Positions 16,004 to 28,300 of a stretch of 64,000 nucleotides of DNA are shown piece after piece. Origin of the DNA: Bacteroidota bacterium (GTDB lineage Bacteria; Bacteroidota; Bacteroidia; Chitinophagales; LD1). Every line of letters begins with the position of its first letter. Within the stretch, counting starts at the first letter, position 1. Location of the stretch: the NCBI GenBank assembly GCA_947479455.1, contig CANJZE010000002.1, forward strand, positions 162,222-226,221, read 5' to 3'. The notes under the pieces were generated by a model, which ran no database searches, was not told the origin of the DNA, and saw only the letters and a program-made list of their open reading frames with translations. The position numbers were made by a program, and so were the translations under genes.

Positions 16004-16864
16004 TTAGTGAACTCCTGCGTATTCATTCAATGAAAAAATTTCGAGCTGCAAATCTTTATAGTTATCGTTTGCTTTATAAATGCCTGCATAGTAGGCCATC
16101 TCGGCAGAATTTGGTTCGCGGAATAAATACTTTTTATAAATGTAGCGCACCTGCCCTTCGTAAAAATCGTTCGTGCTAAAGAAGATACCGAGGTAATCAT
16201 TTTTGTTCTTTCCCGTTTGCAGAAACGCCAGTGAGTTTTGCCCGTCAACCATAATTTTACATTCTGTCAATTCATAAGTAGTAGGATAACGGAAAAGAAA
16301 ATTCTGATAAGTAGAAACCACAAAATTTTCGGTGCCCATGTTCAACTGGTCATAGAAATAATTATTGACACATCTGCGCAACATTTCTTTGTAAGAGCAG
16401 GTGCCGGAATTCATGTCATTCAACGTATTTTGCAGTGTATCGAGACGGTTTATCTCTATATGAATAAGCCCGTAAAACGGAGCCAGTTCGGGAAGAGTCA
16501 ATCCGTTTTCATAAACAAAAATCTGTTGCGCAATATCGAGCGTATCGGTATTACCTAAATATTCGGTGCGCGAAATGGTAACGAGGTAGGCATTGTATTC
16601 GGGTTTTGAAAACAGGGTTTGCACAAACTGTTTGCGGTCTTCTACTGAAAAATTATGCTGACGCAAAATGGTAAGCGCACTGCTTTTTTCGTTGCCCACG
16701 GGCTCTCGTCCGGCAATATTGATATACGCTTTGTTGATGTAAATATTGATGGTAGAAGAATCAACACTGTAATCGGGCGGAGGTACATTGTCGGGAATAA
16801 TAACTTCCTTAGTACAACCGGAAATGCAAAACACCAATAAAAGAAGGAATGAAATATGACGCAT
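16004..16864 (-). CDS. Lipoprotein with three DUF4214-like segments
   Basis: 286 residues. Lipobox ISGC. Three repeated helical segments can be seen: INKAYINIAGREPVGNEKS, STYQNFLFRYPTTYELTE and YIYKKYLFREPNSAEMAYY, each with an aromatic-L-x-R-x-P core followed by an acidic helix. This resembles the DUF4214 repeat of exported matrix proteins and also the N-terminus of DUF1549-type proteins. First gene of the minus-strand cluster; its promoter must lie in the 116-bp region shared with the divergent cytochrome-like gene. Function unknown. Confidence 0.7.
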   Translation of the reverse strand: MRHISFLLLLVFCISGCTKEVIIPDNVPPPDYSVDSSTINIYINKAYINIAGREPVGNEKSSALTILRQHNFSVEDRKQFVQTLFSKPEYNAYLVTISRTEYLGNTDTLDIAQQIFVYENGLTLPELAPFYGLIHIEINRLDTLQNTLNDMNSGTCSYKEMLRRCVNNYFYDQLNMGTENFVVSTYQNFLFRYPTTYELTECKIMVDGQNSLAFLQTGKNKNDYLGIFFSTNDFYEGQVRYIYKKYLFREPNSAEMAYYAGIYKANDNYKDLQLEIFSLNEYAGVH

Positions 16865-16980
16865 GGGTTATTTCTGTAAATCCAAAATACACGAAATGAT
16901 TTAAGAAGACAAATCAACCTTTTCAACAAAGTGATTCACAGTTATAATTGCTGCCTAATTAAAATCAAAAAACAATTTTT

Positions 16981-17367
16981 ATGAAGAACCTTTTGTTTGT
17001 TGCTGCCTTAATGTTGTTTGTTTTTTATGCGAGTTCGTGCAAAAAAGAAAGTACTACAGCGCTTAGCCAATACACCGATGCCGTAACCTGCAATGAAGCA
17101 GATGATAACTTGAATACCTACAGTCAAAAAATAAGCACTATCCTAAATAATAGTTGCGCTACGGCTGGTTGCCACGATGCTGTTACTAGGGAAAGTGGTA
17201 AAGATTATTCCAGTTATTCTACAGCAAAATCGGGAATGGATGCAACAGGATATTGCAGCATTAATCACGGTAGCGGATGCAAAACAATGCCTCGTAGTTT
17301 GCCTAAACTTACCGATGCAGAAATTCATGACCTTACTTGTTGGGCAAAAAATAATTATCCGAATTAA
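16981..17367 (+). CDS. Small cytochrome-c-like lipoprotein
   Basis: 128 residues. Lipobox YASSC. One haem-like domain: CATAGCH (C-x4-C-H), a Tyr/Ser-rich middle, CSINHGSGCKTMPRSLPKLTDAEIHDLTCWAKNNYPN with a candidate axial Met in TMPR and a C-terminal amphipathic helix. Four further Cys could form disulfides. Divergently transcribed from the DUF4214/DUF1501 cluster, whose own cytochrome-like protein has the same unusual spacing, so a shared electron-transfer role is likely but unproven. Followed by a strong terminator, so a single-gene transcript. Confidence 0.72.
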   Translation: MKNLLFVAALMLFVFYASSCKKESTTALSQYTDAVTCNEADDNLNTYSQKISTILNNSCATAGCHDAVTRESGKDYSSYSTAKSGMDATGYCSINHGSGCKTMPRSLPKLTDAEIHDLTCWAKNNYPN

Positions 17368-17379
17368 TACGGTTACTTA

Positions 17380-17412
17380 AAAAAACGCTGCTCCAAACGG
17401 GCAGCGTTTTTT
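17380..17412 (+). terminator. Rho-independent terminator
   Basis: A perfect 12-bp stem (17380-17391 with 17401-17412) around a 9-nt loop, core cgctgc/gcagcg, with an A-run before and a T-run after. Located 13 bp after the cytochrome-like gene stop. Confidence 0.9.
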
Positions 17413-17426
17413 ATTTTCGGTGCATC

Positions 17427-18335
17427 ATGAGCATAGAAGAAAACGTTGCCAAACTTGATGCCCTCGTAAAAATTATTGCTCCGGGAATTTTTGCACTCAC
17501 CGTGGCAATGGTTTTATTGGAAGTAGTCGTTCTTATGCTGCGTAAGGTTCAAATGAACCACAAAGGCGGAGTGGTGAGTTTAATTTCGGGAATAGGAGTT
17601 TTTGGTTTCGAAGCCGTGGCTGATTTCTTTTTTTATCTCGCGCTTAGTTATTGGATGTATGCGCATCGCATTTTCGAACTTGGTTTTAAGTGGTATGTGT
17701 GGTTGGCTTGTTTTCTGCTCTTCGATTTTATTTTTTACTGGAGTCATCGCATACAGCATGAAGTGCGCTTGCTTTGGTGTTTTCACTCTCCGCATCACAG
17801 CACACCCGAAATGCGGCTCTCCTCTGCCGTGCGCGGTTCGGTAATTGAATTTATAATGACACCATGGTATTTTATTTGGATGTGTGCGCTGGGTTTTCAT
17901 CCGCTTATGTTTATTACGGTGCGAACTTTTTCACGTGTATGGGGCGTGTTAGAGCACGTGCATGAATCGTTTGTGGGTTATCATCCCTGGCTCAACAAAA
18001 TTTTCATTACACCCGATGTTCATCGCGTGCATCATGGCACCAACGTGCAATACTTAGACCGCAACTATTCTGAAATACTTTCCATTTGGGACAGAATGTT
18101 TGGCACTTATGAAGAGTATAATGCGAAACCCGTTTACGGCATCATGAAAAAAATTGACACCGATAATTTTGTTCAAGTGCAAACTCATGCATGGATTGAT
18201 TTGTGTAATGATTTGAAACAAACTGCAAGTTGGAAGAACAAATTGAAGTTACTCTATATGCCGCCCGGTTGGTATCCCGATGGACGAGATTTTACAGCGA
18301 ATACATTGAAAAAAAATTTAGCTGGAGTTAGTTAA
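17427..18335 (+). CDS. Sterol desaturase / fatty acid hydroxylase family protein
   Basis: 302 residues with three to four membrane segments and the di-iron His boxes SHRIQHE (H107, H111), HSPHHS (H120, H123, H124) and HRVHHG (near 205-210). Family members hydroxylate or desaturate lipid substrates at the membrane using O2. In Bacteroidota they are often linked to lipid tail hydroxylation or carotenoid/ornithine-lipid modification; the substrate here cannot be told. Own promoter probable after the terminator. Overlaps the end of the convergent TPR gene by 4 bp. Confidence 0.9.
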   Translation: MSIEENVAKLDALVKIIAPGIFALTVAMVLLEVVVLMLRKVQMNHKGGVVSLISGIGVFGFEAVADFFFYLALSYWMYAHRIFELGFKWYVWLACFLLFDFIFYWSHRIQHEVRLLWCFHSPHHSTPEMRLSSAVRGSVIEFIMTPWYFIWMCALGFHPLMFITVRTFSRVWGVLEHVHESFVGYHPWLNKIFITPDVHRVHHGTNVQYLDRNYSEILSIWDRMFGTYEEYNAKPVYGIMKKIDTDNFVQVQTHAWIDLCNDLKQTASWKNKLKLLYMPPGWYPDGRDFTANTLKKNLAGVS

Positions 18336-19243
18336 CTCATCAAACTTTTAATTTCCTGCAAAAGTTCATCGGCTTGTTTTAGCGAAGCTTGATTATCAAT
18401 TCGAACTAAAATTTCGCGACTTTTATTTAAATAATCGAGGGCAAGCGGGTATTTTTTCTTTTGTCTATTTAGCTCGGCCAAATTGAAATACGAAATTGCT
18501 AAATGCTCAGGTGTACCTACTTTGATTCTAAGATCAAGCGCTTTGTTTAAATACCCTTCGGCCTTTTCCAAATTCATCAATCTCAAATAACTTCCTCCCA
18601 AATTGCTATAGCAGGCGGCCATGTTTAGCAAGTCGTAGTCATCTTCAGAAATTTTTAGCGCAGGCAAATAGTACGTTAATGCTTTTTCATAGTTACCCGC
18701 TTGTACACAAAACATTCCTATGCCGTTAAGACTTGAAGCTTTTCTTGTAGGAACAGATTCTGTTTCTGGCATTTCCAAAATTTGCTGCAGGTACGCAACT
18801 GAAATTTTTGAATCGCCACCACGATAATGATTGTTGATTGCTAAGGAATACAACACGTTAGTTTTTTGTGCGTAAGGCACCGGAGAAAAATCTTCCAGCA
18901 ATTGTAGTGCTTGTAACAAATAATTTTCGGCATGTATATGCTCACCAATATGAGCGTAGGCATGTCCTGCTAGCCAATGATGCCTTTCAATTAAACTTGT
19001 GTGATTTGATGCCTTAAATTTTTCAATTGCTTGTAGCGAGTTTTCGATGGCTTTGGCATACTGCGAGTAAAAATGAATTTGTGCCAAACCTTGATTGAAC
19101 GCTAAACTCAATTGAACTTCCTCATCTGCATGATTGGAATACTGCAAAGCCAAATCATGCAGATCGTTCAATGCAAAATCGCTATTGCGTTGCAAATATT
19201 CGCGATTCGTTTTTAATAATTCTAGAATCTGAGAACTGGTCAT
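18332..19243 (-). CDS. TPR-repeat protein
   Basis: 303 residues without signal peptide. From about residue 80 onward consists of tetratricopeptide repeats, the clearest being GIGMFCVQAGNYEKALTYYLPAL, CYSNLGGSYLRLMNLEKAEGYL and SYFNLAELNRQKKKYPLALDYL. Predicted cytoplasmic protein-protein interaction scaffold. No kinase or DNA-binding domain is attached. Stands alone between the giant surface protein gene and the desaturase gene; role unknown. Confidence 0.85.
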   Translation of the reverse strand: MTSSQILELLKTNREYLQRNSDFALNDLHDLALQYSNHADEEVQLSLAFNQGLAQIHFYSQYAKAIENSLQAIEKFKASNHTSLIERHHWLAGHAYAHIGEHIHAENYLLQALQLLEDFSPVPYAQKTNVLYSLAINNHYRGGDSKISVAYLQQILEMPETESVPTRKASSLNGIGMFCVQAGNYEKALTYYLPALKISEDDYDLLNMAACYSNLGGSYLRLMNLEKAEGYLNKALDLRIKVGTPEHLAISYFNLAELNRQKKKYPLALDYLNKSREILVRIDNQASLKQADELLQEIKSLMS

Positions 19244-19321
19244 AAAATTTTGAGATCGCGAATATAGGTTTGTTGAACCTATTACATAAACGTAAATCTA
19301 TCTAATTGTGGAGTTTCAAAA

Positions 19322-19355
19322 CAAAAGTCCTTCACATTTCTGCGAAGGACTTTTG
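19322..19355 (-). terminator. Terminator of giant SprB gene
   Basis: Perfect 12-bp stem (caaaagtccttc with its complement at 19344-19355) with a 10-nt loop, 41 bp past the stop of the minus-strand gene, T-rich on both sides. Could act in both directions for the TPR gene promoter region. Confidence 0.75.
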
Positions 19356-19395
19356 AATTTTAATCAGCCGTCTATACTCTTAGAATTGATGTTGT

Positions 19396-22300
19396 TTATT
19401 TCATCAAAGTTACGGTGCTGGTAATCTCTACAAAAACATCATCAAAGTAGGTGATCTTAATTTTGTAAACGTAAGTATCCAACGGACAAATCTTTCCGTC
19501 CTTCGTTCCATCCCATCCGCTGTTCTGATTCATTCCATTCACTTGATTATCGTTATGATAAACTACATCGCCCCAACGGGTGTAAACGGTAACATCCAAT
19601 TTTTTAGCTCCTAAAACATCAAATTCAAAATGGTCGTTCAATCCATCACCGTTAGGTGTAAATGCTGTAGGAATAAATTTAGAAGCCTCGTTGTTTACAT
19701 AAATAGTAATGGTATCGCTAGCGTAACAAGAGTCTGAATTCATTGCTAACACCGTAAGTGTGGTAGTGGTGCGCGGTGCCGCAAATGGATTATCGCAAAC
19801 TGCTGGGTCACACTGTGTAAAATCAAACAATGAATCAGGGCTCCAGAAGTAATTCAAGATTTGCTGTGCCGGACTTACGGTAGCAAAAATTTGAGTTTGC
19901 ATTCCCGTAAGAATGGTGTTTTGCTGTGTGCTTAACGTAACAGTAAACGAAGCCGGTTGCGAAATAGTAAATGTATCGGTTCCTTCGCATCCGTTGGCAT
20001 CAGATACAATAACCAAATAATTACCCGCTCCTACTGCTGTAAAGGTGTTCGTCAATTGCGCTAAGCCGTTCAGTTCATAAATGTATGGTGCCAAGCCACC
20101 ATTCACATCCACTATCACTCGTCCATCTGAAGTATTTGAACACTTCGTAGCAGTTGCATTTACATCCACCACAATAGCCGAAGGTTGACTTAACGTTTGC
20201 GTAGCTGTTACAGAACATCCTTTGGAATCGGTTACCGTAACTGTGTAATCACCGGCAGTTAAGTTAGCAGCCGAAGCGGTGGTTTGTGCAGGAGTTGTAC
20301 TCCATGCGTACAAGTAACCCGGAACACCTTGTGATGCTACTACCGATAATGAACCATTGGTGCTTCCATTGCAACTAGGTTGATTGGAAAGCAAGCTCAA
20401 ATAAATTTCTGTTGGTTGAGTTATCGAATAAACCGCAGCTTTTACACATCCTTTCGAATCGGTTACAATTACAGTATCGTTTCCTGCAGGTGCGTTCGCC
20501 AAATCTTCACTGGTGCTTCCGCCTGTCCATGCAAAAGTGTAGGTAGGTGTTCCGCCCAAAACAGTAATATCAATTGCGCCAGTAGTTCCACCATAGCAAG
20601 TTTCATTCGTTACAGTTCCCGAAATAGAAATATCGATTGGTTGCGCCACATCAGCAGTATCTGAATTGTAACAGCCAAATGAATCGGTTACTTGTAGAAC
20701 GTAATGACCTGCCATTACGTTAACAATAGAAGCAGTGGTATCGAATGTACTCCAGAAGAAACGATAAGGTTGAACACCTCCAGTAGCAGACCCGGTGAGT
20801 GTTCCATTATTTCCTCCAAAGCAGCTTACATCAGTGGCAATTGCGTTTACTACTATGGCAGCTGGGTTAACAAGCGTTTGGGTAAACTGTGCTATACAGC
20901 CATGCGCATCAGAAGCGGTAACACGGTAGGTGCTATCTCCCTGAAGGTCGTATAAATCTTCGGTTGTACCTCCGTCATTCCATGTAAAGCTATATGGCAA
21001 TGTGCCTCCGTAAGCTGTTACATCTACATAGCCATCGCTAAAGCCGTGGCAAGTAGGATTTCTATAAAAATCGGAAATGAAGAATGAACCAGGTTCGGTT
21101 ACTGTAATGGTATCATAAGCCATACAACCTCTTACATCGGTCACTATAACTGTATATACACCTGCGCTTATTCCCGAAATATCTTCGGCTATTGAAATGA
21201 CCGCACCAGCACCATTTTTCCATTCGTAACTATAACTTGGCGTTCCTCCCGAAGGAATTAAATCAATAGAACCATTTGCATCGGCATTACACAAAGGTGT
21301 TTGAATAACGTTATTCAATGTAAGCAACGAAGGTCTTGCAATGTTTACAGCATGCGAAGCTGTGCAGCCATTTGCATCGGTAACATTCACTACATAGACA
21401 GCATCGTTCAATCCCGTAATGTCTTCGGTTGTTGCACCGTTACTCCACAAGTACGAGTAATTTTGCGTTCCGCCAACTACGCTTATGTAAATAGCCCCAT
21501 CGTTATTGCTAAAGCAACTAATGTTTGAAGAAGAATCCACTGAGATAATCAGTGGTGAAGGTTCGTTGATAATTACTGAATCGCGATGGGTACAGCCGTT
21601 CGCATCTGTAATGAGCACGTAATAAATTCCGCCATCCAAATTCGCAATGTTTTGTGAACCCTGGAAATTACTCCAGAAGAAAGTGTAAGGTAGAATTCCA
21701 CCTGTAACGGTCAACGTAGCTGTTCCGTTATTTGCACCTTGGCACGATACATCGGTTCTGGTAACTGTTGAATTAATTCCTGTAGGTTCAGTAATTGTAT
21801 AGGAAGCTGTAACCGAACAAGCATTCAAATCATTCACCGTAACAGAATAAGTTCCTTGCGATAAATTCTGCACATCTTCCGAAGTAGCACCATTGCTCCA
21901 AGTATAAGAGTATGGTGTAGTTCCACCACCCACTGAAATATTTACCGAGCCATCGTTACCACCAGAGCAATGAACATTCGTTGCGCTTCCTATAAGTGTT
22001 AAAGCTGTAGGTTGAATAATTGTTGCAGCAACAGAAGCGGTGCAACCATTTCCATCGGTAACTACTACAGTATAAGTTCCAGCAGCAACACCAGTAATGT
22101 CTTCTGTAGATGCACCATTATCCCAGGCATAAGAATAGTTGAGCGTACCACCGCTAACGGTTAAGTCAACATCGGCCGTTCCGCCATTGCACGAAATAGT
22201 AGTTGTTGTAATTGAAAGCACCAAAGCCGAAGGCTCAGCAATAACTACTGAATCGCGATGAGTGCAACCATTAGCATCGGTTATAATCACGAAGTAAGTA

Positions 22301-25300
22301 CCGCCAGTTAAGTTGCTTATGTTTTGACTCACTTGGAAATTGCTCCAAGCAAAACTATAATTAGGAGTTCCTCCGTTTATAGTAAGAATTGCAGAACCAT
22401 TTGCCGCTCCATGGCAAGTAACATCAGTGCCGCTAGTTGATGAAGTAATTGGTGTAGGCTCATCAATAGTAAACGAAGCAGTAACTGTGCAACCGTTTCC
22501 ATCTGTGGTAGTACAGGAATAAGTTCCCACAACTAATCCTGTCAGGTCTTCGGTAGAAGCTCCATTACTCCAAGCAAAAGTATATGGAACAACGCCACCG
22601 CTAATGCTGATGTTGATAGTTCCGTTATTTCCACCATTACAACTTACATCGGTTGAATTTCCGGTTAGTAATAAGGCTGTTGGTTGAGTTATTGTTGCGC
22701 TTGCAGTAGCAGTACATCCGTTGCCATCTGTAATTGTTACCGTATAAGTTCCGGCAACTACACTCACTAAATCTTCGCTGTTAGTTGAGTTACTCCAAGC
22801 AAAAGTGTAAGAGCCGGTTCCACCTGTTACAGTTAAATCAACCGAGCCGTTTCCGCCATTGCATAAAACATTTGTAACAACAATCGTAGCCGCAATAGCT
22901 GTAGGTTCAGCCACAACTTGCGAAGCAACTACAGAACATCCATTTGCATCATGAACAAGAACGGTGTAGGTGCCACCTGCTAAACCACTAAGGTCTTCAG
23001 TAGTTGAACCGTTTGTCCAGAAATAAGTATATGCTGGCACACCGCCTGTAACGGTTAAATCAACCGCTCCGTCATTGGCTCCGTGGCAACTCACATCGGT
23101 TGCACTAGTTGAAGCAGTAAGAGCTGCAGGTTCAGAAACAGTGAAAGAAGCACTAAGGGAACATCCGTTAGCATCCACAACAGTTACTGAATAATTTCCT
23201 CCACTTACATTATGAATATCTTCGGTTGTAGCCAAGTTACTCCATGAATAAGAATATGGGAAGACACCTCCTTGCACCGTAATATCTACTGAGCCATTTG
23301 CACCACCAGCGCACGCAACATTGGTTATAGTTGAGTTGAGTACTAAAGCGGCAGGTTCAGTAATTATAGCAGTTGCGCTTGCTGTGCATCCGTTTCCATC
23401 AGTAATACCTACTGAATAATTTCCCGCAGCAACACCCGATAAATCTTCGATAGTTGCACCATTGCTCCAAGCATAATTAATAGTTGGAGTTCCGCCATTC
23501 ACCGTTATATCAACCGCTCCGTTGGCATCGCCATTGCATAATACATTTGTAGTAAGAACCGAAATAGTAATAGCAGCCGGCTCAGTAATAATTACTGAAT
23601 CGCGATGTGTACATCCGTTGGCATCTGTAATAATTACGCGATAAAGACCTCCGCTTAAATTCGTAAGATCTTCGGTATTATCAAAAGTATTCCATAAGAA
23701 AGTATATGGAGTAACTCCACCACTCACTGTTAAATCTGCAACACCACTGCTATCGCCATGGCAAAGCACATTGGTTCCCACAACAGTTGAAGTGATAGCA
23801 GCAGGTTCAGCAATAGTAAATGCTGCTGATGCTGAACATAAATTAGCATCGGTAACAATTACAGAATATGCACCTCCGCTTAATCCGTTAATGTCTTCAG
23901 AACTTGCTCCGTTGCTCCAGCTAAATGTGTAAGGAGTTGTTCCTCCTAATACTGTAACATTAACTGCCCCGTTTGCCCCACCATTACAATTTACATCGGT
24001 AGTTGTTCCGCTTACGGTAAGTGCTGCCGGTTCAGTAACTGTGAATGTTGCGGTTGCGGTGCAAAGGTTCGCATCAAAAACAGTAACTGAATAAGTTCCT
24101 GCAACAACGTTGCTTTGGTCTTCGCTGCTGGTTGAATTGCTCCAAACAAAAGTATAACCAGCGGTTCCTCCACTTACTGTAATGTCAATAAATCCGTCAC
24201 CTACTGCGTTACAACTTAAATTAGTAACTACTCCGCTCACCACAATTTGTGCAGGCTGAGTAATGGTTGTTGTGGTAATTTTTTGGCAACCATTTGCATC
24301 GGTTACAATCACTACATAGTTTCCTGCAGTAAGCGAGCTAAGATCTTCTGTAGTAGCAAAAGTTGACCACAAATAAGAGTAAGGAATTGTTCCACCTGTT
24401 ACTGTTAAATCTGCGGTTCCATCATTTCCTCCAAAGCAACTTACGTTGGTTGGGGAGATAGAAGTGGTAAGTGCACCGGGTTCATTAATGGTTGCTGAAG
24501 TTGTTGTTGAACATCCGTTTGCATCGGTAATAGAAACTGTGTAAGTGCCCGCGGTCAATCCGCTAATGTCTTCGGTAGTTGGGCCATTGCTCCATACAAA
24601 AGAGTAAGGTTGCGTTCCACCTGTTAGAGTAAGATTTGCACTTCCGTTTGTACCGCCATTGCAACTCACATCGTTTACAACTACAGAAGTATTAAGTGCC
24701 TGATTAGGTTGCGAAATTGTTCCGCTAATAGAAGCGGTGCAACTGTTACCATCTGTAACTACTACTGTATAAGTTCCTGCTGTCAATCCCGAAATATCTT
24801 CAGTAGTTGCTGAATTGCTCCATACAAATGAATAGCCGGGAACTCCGCCCGATACGGTTAAATCAATTGCGCCATCACTTGCTCCATTACATAAAACATT
24901 AGTGATAGAAACAGAAAGTGCAATTGCCGTTGGCTCTAATATTATTACAGAATCGCGTTTGGTACAACCATTAGCATCAGTAACAATTACATAGAAAGTT
25001 CCGCCATTAATATTGGTAAGGTCTTGTGTATTTAAGAAGTTGCTCCATAAATAAGTGTACGGTGGTGTTCCATCGTTCACCGTTAAATCAGCAGCTCCAT
25101 TTGCCGCACCGTGACAAGTTACATCGGTGCCAACAACCGAAGTAGTCATAGCCACTGGTTCTGAAACTGTGAACGATGCAGTAAGAGAACATCCGTTGGC
25201 ATCGGTAATAGTTACGGAATAATTTCCTCCGCTTACGTTATGAATATCTTCGGTGGAAGCTAAATTGCTCCAAGCAAAAGTATATGGGAACAATCCGCCC

Positions 25301-28300
25301 TGCACAGTAATATCCACAGAACCATTTGCTCCACCTGCACATCCTACATTGGTAACTGTTGAGTTCATGACCAATGCAGCTGGTTGAGTAACGGTTGCTG
25401 TTGCACTTGCGGTGCAACCGTTTGCATCGGTAATAGTTACAGCATAATTTCCGGCAACTACACTTACTAAATCTTCACTGCTGATTGAATTGCTCCAGGT
25501 AAAAGTAATTGTTGGTGTTCCGCCATTTACTGTAATATCTACAGCACCGCTTGCATCGCCATTACAAAGTACATTTGTAGTAGCCACAGAAATAGTAATA
25601 GCCGCTGGTTCTGTAATAATTATTGAATCGCGTGTTTGACATCCATTAGCATCTGTAATTATTACATAGTATGTACCACCACTCACGTTTAATAAATCTT
25701 CTCCGTTTTGGAAAGTACTCCATAGGAATGTGTATGGCGTGCTTCCGCCACTTACAGTCAAGTCAGCCGAGCCATTAGCTGCACCGTTACAGGTAACATT
25801 ACTTCCTACAATACTTGTAACAATTGGATTGGGTTCGTTGATGGTGTAGCTGGCTGTCACAGAACAACCATGCGCATCGGTAATGGTTACATCATATGTG
25901 CCTCCAGACAAGCCGCTCAAATCTTCTGAACTTGAATTGTTGTTCCAACCAAAAGTGTAAGGAGTAGTTCCACCGGTTACTGTGTTATTAATTGAACCGT
26001 TTGAGTTTCCGCTGCAATTTACATCGGTTGTTACACCAGTTACACTAAGTACTGTAGGTTGAGTAACTGTATAACTCGCAGTTGTTGAACAACCGTTCTC
26101 ATCTGTTACTGTCAATGAATAATTTCCGGCTACCAAAGAACTTTGGTCTTCGGTGGTTGATGAATTATCCCAACTATAAGTGTATGCACCAATTCCTCCC
26201 GTAACGGTAACATCAATTGCGCCATCGTTTACTCCGTTGCAACTAACATTTGTTATGGAAGAAGTAACCCCCAATGGTGCTGGTTGACTGATGACAATGC
26301 TGGTGATTGTTTGGCAACCTTTAGAGTCGGTTACTATGGCCGTATAAGTTCCTGCCACAAGATTGATAAGGCCCGATGTAGTTGCAAAGTTTGACCACAA
26401 ATAAGTGTATGGAGGATTACCTCCGCCTACATACAATTGAATTCCACCATCGTTACCTCCATAGCAAGTTACGTCACCCGATTCAAAAGTGGTTTCTAAA
26501 ACAGCAGGTTCGTTCACAATAGAACTTCCCGTAATGCTACATCCGTGAGCATCGGTTATTGTTACTGAATATGTACCTCCCGCTAAGCCGCTAATATCTT
26601 CGGTAGTTGCAGCATTGCTCCACAAGAAAGTGTAGGCTTGTGTTCCTCCATTTACAGTAAGGTTAACACTTCCGTTATTTGCACCAAAGCAAGTAACAGC
26701 AGTTGGTGTGAAACTTGCAACCAATGCTTGCGAAGGTTGGGTGATGGTAACAGCAACACTTGCACTGCATCCATTATTATCAGAAACGACTACGGAATAT
26801 CCTCCCGCAGTTAATCCTGTTCTATCTTCATTTTGATCGCCATCGCTCCATAAATAAGTATAACCCGGAGTTCCACCAGTTACCGTTAAATCTATTGCGC
26901 CTGTTGCATCACCAAAGCAAAGCACATTCGTAATAGAAGTAGTTAATCCTAAACCTGTAGGTTGACTAACTGATGTATTGTTGGTATTGATACAACCGTG
27001 TGCATCAGTAATTATAACAGAATAAGTTCCGGCACTTACGTTTGTCAAATCTTCATTCGTTGTAGCATTACTCCACTGGAAAGTATAAGGAAGCGTTCCT
27101 CCATTCGGTGTTAAATCAACTGTGCCATTACTAACTCCATTACAAGAAACACTTGACCCCGAAATAGTAGAAGTAAGTTGTGTCGGCTCAGTGAGTGTTT
27201 GTGTAATAATTTTTTCGCAAAGATTATTGTCATTAATGGTTACCGTATATGTTCCCGCATGAAGTCCCGTTAAATCCTCGGTAGTTGCACCGTTGCTCCA
27301 TACATAGCTATATGCCGGTACACCACCACTTACCGAAACATCAATTGAACCGGTCGAGTCATTGTAACAATTCAAATTATGGAAAGATGCAACGTTTACA
27401 AAAAGTTGAATCGGTTGTGAAACCGTTGCACCTGTGAAAGCCGTGCATCCTTTAAAATCGGTGATTGTTGCTGTGTATGTTCCGGCAAGCAAACTGTCAA
27501 CATCTTGTGTTGTATCGCCATTACTCCAGAAATAAGTAAACGGTGCAGTACCTCCATTTACACTAATAAAAATTTCTCCGGTAGCAGTTCCATTACAACT
27601 AACACTATTCACCACATCTACAATTGCAGATAGTTGTGCTGGTTGAGTAATGCTAACCGGTTGGAATGCTGTGCACCCTTTTGAATCACGAAGAATTACC
27701 ACGTAATTTCCTGAAGTTAATCCGGTAAAAATTGGAGAAGCCGAGAAGATTGTACCGTTGATGGAATATTGATAGGCTGGAATGCCACCAACTATCTGAA
27801 CCGTTACAGCACCATTGCTTCCGCCAAAACAAGAAACGTTAGTTTGAGAAACAATAAAAGAAGAAACGTTGTAAGAATCATTTATTAAAACGTGTGAAGT
27901 ATCAACGCAACCATTCACATCATATACATAGACTATATAAGTGCCCGATTGTAAACCGGTAAATTGACTTCCAACTTGTGTTGGTCCGCCATTGAGCGAG
28001 TAAGCATAAGGTGCTACACCGCCCGAAGCAAACACATCTATTTTTCCATCAAACACGTTGGCGCAACTTGCGTCAGTAACTGTAGTGGTGTGGTCAAGGA
28101 GAGTAGGTTGAGTTACTACTACAGGATTTAAAGCGTATGGTGTTGAACAAGTTTGCACATCACGTACTATAACCGTGTAACTTCCTGCTATAAGATTGTT
28201 GAAGAAATTCGAAGATTGATATGTAGCTCCGTTATCTATTGAGTAAGATAATGGAGGAGTTCCGCTGGTAGCAGTAATAGTAATAGTTCCGGTATTTCCA

